Source: Vicinamibacteria bacterium (GTDB lineage: Bacteria; Acidobacteriota; Vicinamibacteria; Fen-336; JAGNNV01). Taken from it: DNA of 8,744 nucleotides. The DNA lies in the NCBI GenBank assembly GCA_016650185.1, contig JAENWE010000314.1, positions 1 through 8,744 on the forward strand, read 5' to 3'. The position numbers and the translations under genes were made by a program. This document shows positions 8,301 through 8,744 of the stretch, one piece after another (position 1 is the stretch's first letter; each line of letters begins with the position of its first letter). The notes under the pieces were generated by a model. The model did no database searches, was not told where the DNA came from, and worked only from the letters and a program-made list of their open reading frames with translations.

Positions 8301-8744
8301 AGACGCTCACGGACACCGAGACTCTGGCTACGCTCACAGCCACCGTCACCGACGATGGCCTCCCGGGCCCGCCCGCCATGATCTCCTGGGGTCTGGTGTC
8401 AGGTCCGGCATCGGCCTCGATCGGGATGCCCTCGCAGGCGACTACCGAGGTGACCTTGATCGAGGCGGGCGCCTATGTGTTCCGAGTGACGGCCTTCGAT
8501 TTCGACCTCTCCGCCTCCGACGAGGTGACGATTGTGAAGACCTCGCCCAACACCCCGCCGCTGGTCGGCGCGGGCGCTGACCAAGCGATCGTGACCGGGA
8601 ACACCGTCCTGAACGGTGCCGCGGTCGATGACGGCCTGCCGCTGCCCACAAGCCTCACCTTTCAGTGGGTCCAAACGGCGGGCCCGGCGGCGACCATCGA
8701 CGCTCCCACCTTCGCGTCCACTGGGGTGGCCCTGCCCGCAAACG
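2180..8744 (+). CDS. Giant secreted modular protein: PKD, Calx-beta, kelch, CARDB and FG-GAP domains (3'-truncated by window)
   Basis: One frame stays open from ATG 2180 to the last base: 2188 full codons and no stop, so the protein is larger than seen. Order by residue: signal peptide 1-51; LWPPNH domain about 57-200; four PKD-like repeats 217-592; Calx-beta 598-707; fibronectin-III-like domain 709-760 continuing at 1093-1142, split by a kelch propeller 761-1092; second Calx-beta 1147-1257; PKD-like repeat five 1260-1349; CARDB-like 1352-1470; FG-GAP/VCBS propeller 1484-1910; CARDB-like 1916-2024; PKD-like repeats six and seven from 2030 to the edge. No enzyme motif is visible. The mix of calcium-loop domains, Ig-like spacers and two propellers suggests an extended cell-surface or matrix protein that binds other surfaces, sugars or proteins; that role is inferred from family knowledge. 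Anchor and secretion type would be shown by the missing C-terminus. It has its own Shine-Dalgarno and a possible promoter, and is divergent from the housekeeping pair. Confidence 0.93.
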   Translation, partial: MSLFSLTQRRRIAALVLYTFGIDAAAPMSIFLTRATVAVATVASSAAPASAQSASLCDAALNAGSAPVASAATARLWPPNHALSNVLYSADLRAACSGIASLRVRVWADEPDEDQTGDGNHSPDAVANSVPELLLRAERKGNGDGRVYLILATATSPSGVSNTACSAVGVAKSQSKKDRDSLDAQIAAALFYCAANDAPPAEFFPLLDTPWGAVVTNQAPQVSAGPDATIAFGASVALVGTATDDGLPSNTLTAQWTVVSGPGAVTIANSVALVTSATFSSSGAYVLRLTATDGVLSSSDDMAVVVGLQNTPPVVSAGPDVSVTLPATTATLSGSVTDDGLPSGTLGISWTVVSGGPGGVTFSSPSAATTDATFSTEGTYVLRLSATDGALSASDDVQVVVHPPANAPPTVSAGPDASLVLPASVAALAGSVSDDGQPTGTLTTLWTQVSGPSGALIADPSAPITAVTITSVGAYVFRLTADDDVLAASDDMTLSVSPAPNLAPVANAGPDLEIQLPSTTASLVGSVSDDGQPAGTLVASWTVISGPGVVTFSDPSAAATSVTIETAGAYVLRLTASDSVLTASDDAAVTVLPAPAPSVSIDDLSAAEGNDGRRAITTMVRLSRADTAEVRTDYVTAPGNAREGCDYEVAYGTLTFAPGVTELPLTIYVNGDLAPEADETFEIRLGNAFNAVLADAAALVTLQNDDGINAPPSRPSDRTPSADAIEQPLSTTLQWAPSTDPDSDPVTYDVEFAASFDLTGQQWTAACAATSGPGARSGAATAYDDGSDRLFVFGGTTGAADLSDLWILSRASEAGGTPVWASLSVAFGPGDRRLARAAYDSITDRLLVVGGCAGACDAPFADAWLLDGVSSASPSWVAVPDLPAGRANAAAAFDESTGRFFLVGGLSPSGLMADVVHIDMRAASPAWETAAPTGLAPAPFQGASAVYDSSTDRVVVFGGLNPSGASRDLVALTNPTGSAAWVALAPAGSQPAGRHGHAFHYDPVTDRAVLYGGTTAGVAANTNFVASDTWVLSGVRTLTPIWERLTAAAAPTGRFDASTGLSVSENRLVVALGANNKIGVPALDDSAILANALGSIQTVASGQATTGYAPALAQNATYYWRVIARDDKGAIAGARPYVFSIGLPSLRAVELSVLEGDTGVVTASVPVLLSRPSADTVTVAFDVTAASGAGSATAGVDFTPVSGVLVFLPGETVKSIDVPIISDLVFESDETVRIALTAPSGAALAEASTLLTIQNDDAPNTPPVVSAGADILLTPPTLTTTLNGSATDDGVALPLSLTWTQLAGPGSTTFTDATAAVTSVTLSAPGDYVFRLTADDGLELVSDDVSVFARSRADLTTTALDATGVTYDAASLAILGSALVTVADLSGVGQPLPFDVTVFEDRDGNGRFEVATDILLGRSTVAGLAASATVVVAVPLSGNVLFAGNIIHAAVDALGVVAETNEANNTISTAPPCTPGTVGTFSPVLERSWTGSTIEPTKKSVIMTPAVADLTGDGIPEIIFISHPAANFSGSNGVLRAIDGASGAEVFTNAAVLLEGIAHIAVGDIDGDARPEIVAAARGQRLVAFEHDGTLKWTSPVLSGNLIYGAPVIAQLDGIGPPEIVMGNHVLNADGTLRWTGAGGRGEYLNLGGISVVADIDGDGSPEVMAGNTAYRADGTILWRNTSIPDGYVAIANMDADPEPEIVHVTSGQLRILSATGAVELGPVTIPGGRGGPPTVADMDGDGKPEIGVASFSRYTVWEDTLATRWSVVISDVSSGITGSSVFDFDGDGRAEVVYGDEFNLRVFRGTDGVVLFQTPLRNATGTETALVADVDGDQNAEIVAVANLTLGGVGAEGIFIYGDANDSWVSTRKVWNQHSYHVGNVNDDLSIPAVEIPSWTTHNSYRSQVLPEGGCAFVRPDLAPSFARKSADPAGLSVTLRIGNAGAAVVPAGASISFRNGSAAGPRLATLVTATAIPVGAFVDLTTVLPLGVSALPLFVVADDPLPGGTSNVESNEANNALDTRIYWGGAINAVPQVDAGADQTLTDTETLATLTATVTDDGLPGPPAMISWGLVSGPASASIGMPSQATTEVTLIEAGAYVFRVTAFDFDLSASDEVTIVKTSPNTPPLVGAGADQAIVTGNTVLNGAAVDDGLPLPTSLTFQWVQTAGPAATIDAPTFASTGVALPAN
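2348..2779 (+). other. LWPPNH-type extracellular domain
   Basis: Residues about 57-200 match, from memory, a beta-sandwich module seen in secreted bacterial proteins whose strongest marks are LWPPNH (76-81), an acidic loop (EPDEDQTGDGN, 110-120) and RAERKGNGDGRVYLI (136-150), followed by a closing strand. The usual ending of this module resembles VPHSQ; here it reads VGVAKSQSKKDRDS (168-181) and then a short helix-like segment. Four cysteines (57, 96, 165, 193) could form disulphides outside the cytoplasm. The acidic loop may bind calcium. Confidence 0.55.
2828..3955 (+). repeat. Four tandem PKD/Ig-like repeats (units of about 92-96 residues)
   Basis: The units begin at 2828, 3107, 3395 and 3680. 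Each opens with N-x-x-P-x-V-x-A-GPD, continues with TDDG or SDDG-x-P and a Trp strand, then SGP, a GAYVLRLTA- or GTYVLRLSA-type strand, and closes with ASDD (SSDD in unit one) plus a Val-rich strand. This is the PKD-superfamily pattern found in bacterial surface proteins and in KIAA0319-like proteins. Such repeats act as rigid spacers or adhesion modules. Unit lengths of 93, 96, 95 and 92 residues show in-frame duplication with moderate divergence. Confidence 0.85.
3971..4300 (+). other. Calx-beta domain 1
   Basis: Residues 598-707 show the Calx-beta signature: SVSIDDLSAAEGND at the start, a DYV...G.DYEVAYGTLTFAPG strand pair, then LTIYVNGDLAPEADETFEIRL and the terminal QNDDG. The acidic residues of EGN, DYE, DLAPEADETF and NDD are the ones that bind calcium in this family. 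The Cys in the GCDYE loop replaces the more common Val or Thr. Confidence 0.85.
4304..4459 (+). other. Fibronectin-III-like domain, first half (interrupted)
   Basis: Residues 709-760 read like the N-terminal strands of the Fn3-like module common in secreted proteins: NAPPSRPSDRTPSADA, then TTLQWAPSTDPDSDPVTYDVEF. In an uninterrupted module the next strands would follow within about 20 residues; here a kelch propeller intervenes and the remaining strands appear at 5456-5605. Confidence 0.65.
4460..5455 (+). other. Kelch-type beta-propeller, six motifs, nested in the Fn3-like domain
   Basis: Residues 761-1092 hold six kelch-like units. The double-glycine strands are VFGG at 792, VVGG at 848, LVGG at 902, VFGG at 956, LYGG at 1010 and a degenerate VVALG near 1069. 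Each is preceded by an AYD, AFDEST or HYDPVTDR type turn and mostly followed by a DxW[IVL]L strand. This predicts a six-bladed propeller. Kelch propellers usually bind proteins or sugars. The copper and tyrosine ligands of galactose oxidase are not evident. Cys734-735 positions are absent, but Cys767, Cys852 and Cys856 lie at blade edges. Confidence 0.8.
5456..5605 (+). other. Fibronectin-III-like domain, second half
   Basis: Residues 1093-1142 contain VASGQATTGYAPALAQNATYYWRVIARDDKG in pieces typical of the last strands of the Fn3-like module (the YxPxL..xxTYYWRVxAxDxxG pattern), closing with YVFSIG. They complete the half-domain at 4304-4459, with kelch loops inserted between. Confidence 0.65.
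5618..5950 (+). other. Calx-beta domain 2
   Basis: Residues 1147-1257 run from VELSVLEGDTG through ATAGVDFTPVSGVLVFLPGE and PIISDLVFESDETVRIAL to TIQNDD. All acidic calcium-site positions of the family are kept (EGD, GVDF, E.DE, NDD). It is closer to the family consensus than Calx-beta domain 1, and the two flank the split Fn3/kelch unit. Confidence 0.88.
5957..6226 (+). repeat. PKD/Ig-like repeat 5
   Basis: Residues 1260-1349 open with NTPPVVSAGAD, followed by ATDDG, LTWTQLAGPG, and the strand GDYVFRLTADDG, closing with VSDDVSV. It follows the same plan as repeats 1-4 but is separated from them by about 670 residues of other modules, so the repeat was moved or duplicated as a cassette. Confidence 0.8.
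6233..6589 (+). other. CARDB-like domain 1
   Basis: Residues 1352-1470 begin RADLTTTALD, carry the EDRDGNGRFE acidic loop and an ILLGRSTVAGLAA strand, and end with VVAETNEANNT, the usual E.NE.NN tail of CARDB (adhesion-related Ig-like) domains. The DRDGNGRFE loop is a likely calcium site. Confidence 0.7.
6629..7909 (+). other. FG-GAP/VCBS beta-propeller with eight calcium-loop motifs
   Basis: Residues 1484-1910 contain eight motifs of the type D-x-[DT]-G-D-x-x-[PA]-E-[IV], beginning at residues 1509, 1564, 1611, 1655, 1693, 1738, 1784 and 1830. The loop is the DxDGDG calcium site of integrin-type propellers. The third (QLDGIGPPEIV) and fifth (NMDADPEPEIV) have lost key acidic or glycine positions. 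After the last motif comes TRKVWNQHSYHVGNVNDD (from residue 1868), a capping segment I have seen as WNQHxYHxTNVNDDG in similar secreted FG-GAP proteins. Repeated DG-x-[LI]-x-W strands (DGTLKW, DGTLRW, DGTILW) recall PQQ-like blades as well. Confidence 0.85.
7925..8251 (+). other. CARDB-like domain 2
   Basis: Residues 1916-2024 start RPDLAPSFARKS, continue with LSVTLRIGNAGAAVVPAG and end NVESNEANNALDTRI, the CARDB pattern again. It directly follows the propeller, so the FG-GAP unit is bracketed by two CARDB-like domains. It is less like CARDB domain 1 than a recent duplicate would be. Confidence 0.7.
8267..8744 (+). repeat. PKD/Ig-like repeats 6 and 7 (seventh cut by window edge)
   Basis: Repeat 6 (residues 2030-2123) opens NAVPQVDAGADQ, with TDDGLPGPP, SGPAS, AGAYVFRVTAFD and SASDE. 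Repeat 7 starts at 8549 with NTPPLVGAGADQ, has VDDGLPLPTSLTFQW and stops at the edge after 65 residues. They share the GADQ start, unlike the GPD of repeats 1-4, so they form a separate sub-group and the array probably goes on beyond the window. Confidence 0.8.

Overview
The window is GC-rich bacterial DNA holding four protein-coding genes and almost no non-coding sequence. I see no RNA gene, CRISPR array, insertion sequence or integrase. The D-Ala-D-Ala ligase implies a peptidoglycan-making bacterium. The large secreted protein built from PKD, Calx-beta, kelch, CARDB and FG-GAP modules is of a kind found in GC-rich Gram-negative groups with big genomes, such as Acidobacteriota, Myxococcota and candidate phyla. 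I cannot fix the phylum from sequence alone.

Layout. (1) Positions 1-513, plus strand: a 170-residue protein of unknown function with a charged, disordered-looking N-terminus and a beta-rich C-terminal half. It may be cut by the window edge. (2) Positions 510-2005, minus strand: a two-gene unit transcribed leftwards, a YciA-type acyl-CoA thioesterase (1613-2005) followed by D-alanine--D-alanine ligase (510-1616). The two overlap by four bases (GTGA), which fixes the ligase start at a GTG and suggests translational coupling. The ligase converges on the first gene, and their stop codons share one CTAG palindrome. (3) Positions 2006-2179: a 174-bp divergent intergenic region with a possible -10 box, a small perfect inverted repeat and a good Shine-Dalgarno sequence for the next gene. 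(4) From 2180 to the window's end and beyond, plus strand: one uninterrupted reading frame of at least 2188 codons with no stop in the window.

The giant gene is the main item. In order it encodes a long signal peptide, an LWPPNH-type domain, four PKD-like repeats, a Calx-beta domain, a fibronectin-III-like domain split by an inserted six-motif kelch propeller, a second Calx-beta, a fifth PKD-like repeat, a CARDB-like domain, a propeller with eight FG-GAP/VCBS calcium-loop motifs ending in a WNQHSYH signature, a second CARDB-like domain, and at least two more PKD-like repeats running off the edge. This points to an exported, calcium-binding, adhesin-like or matrix protein. Ligand, anchoring and secretion route cannot be read because the C-terminus is missing.

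The thioesterase and ligase are ordinary housekeeping enzymes of acyl-CoA turnover and cell-wall precursor synthesis. Nothing in the sequence ties them functionally to the giant protein.
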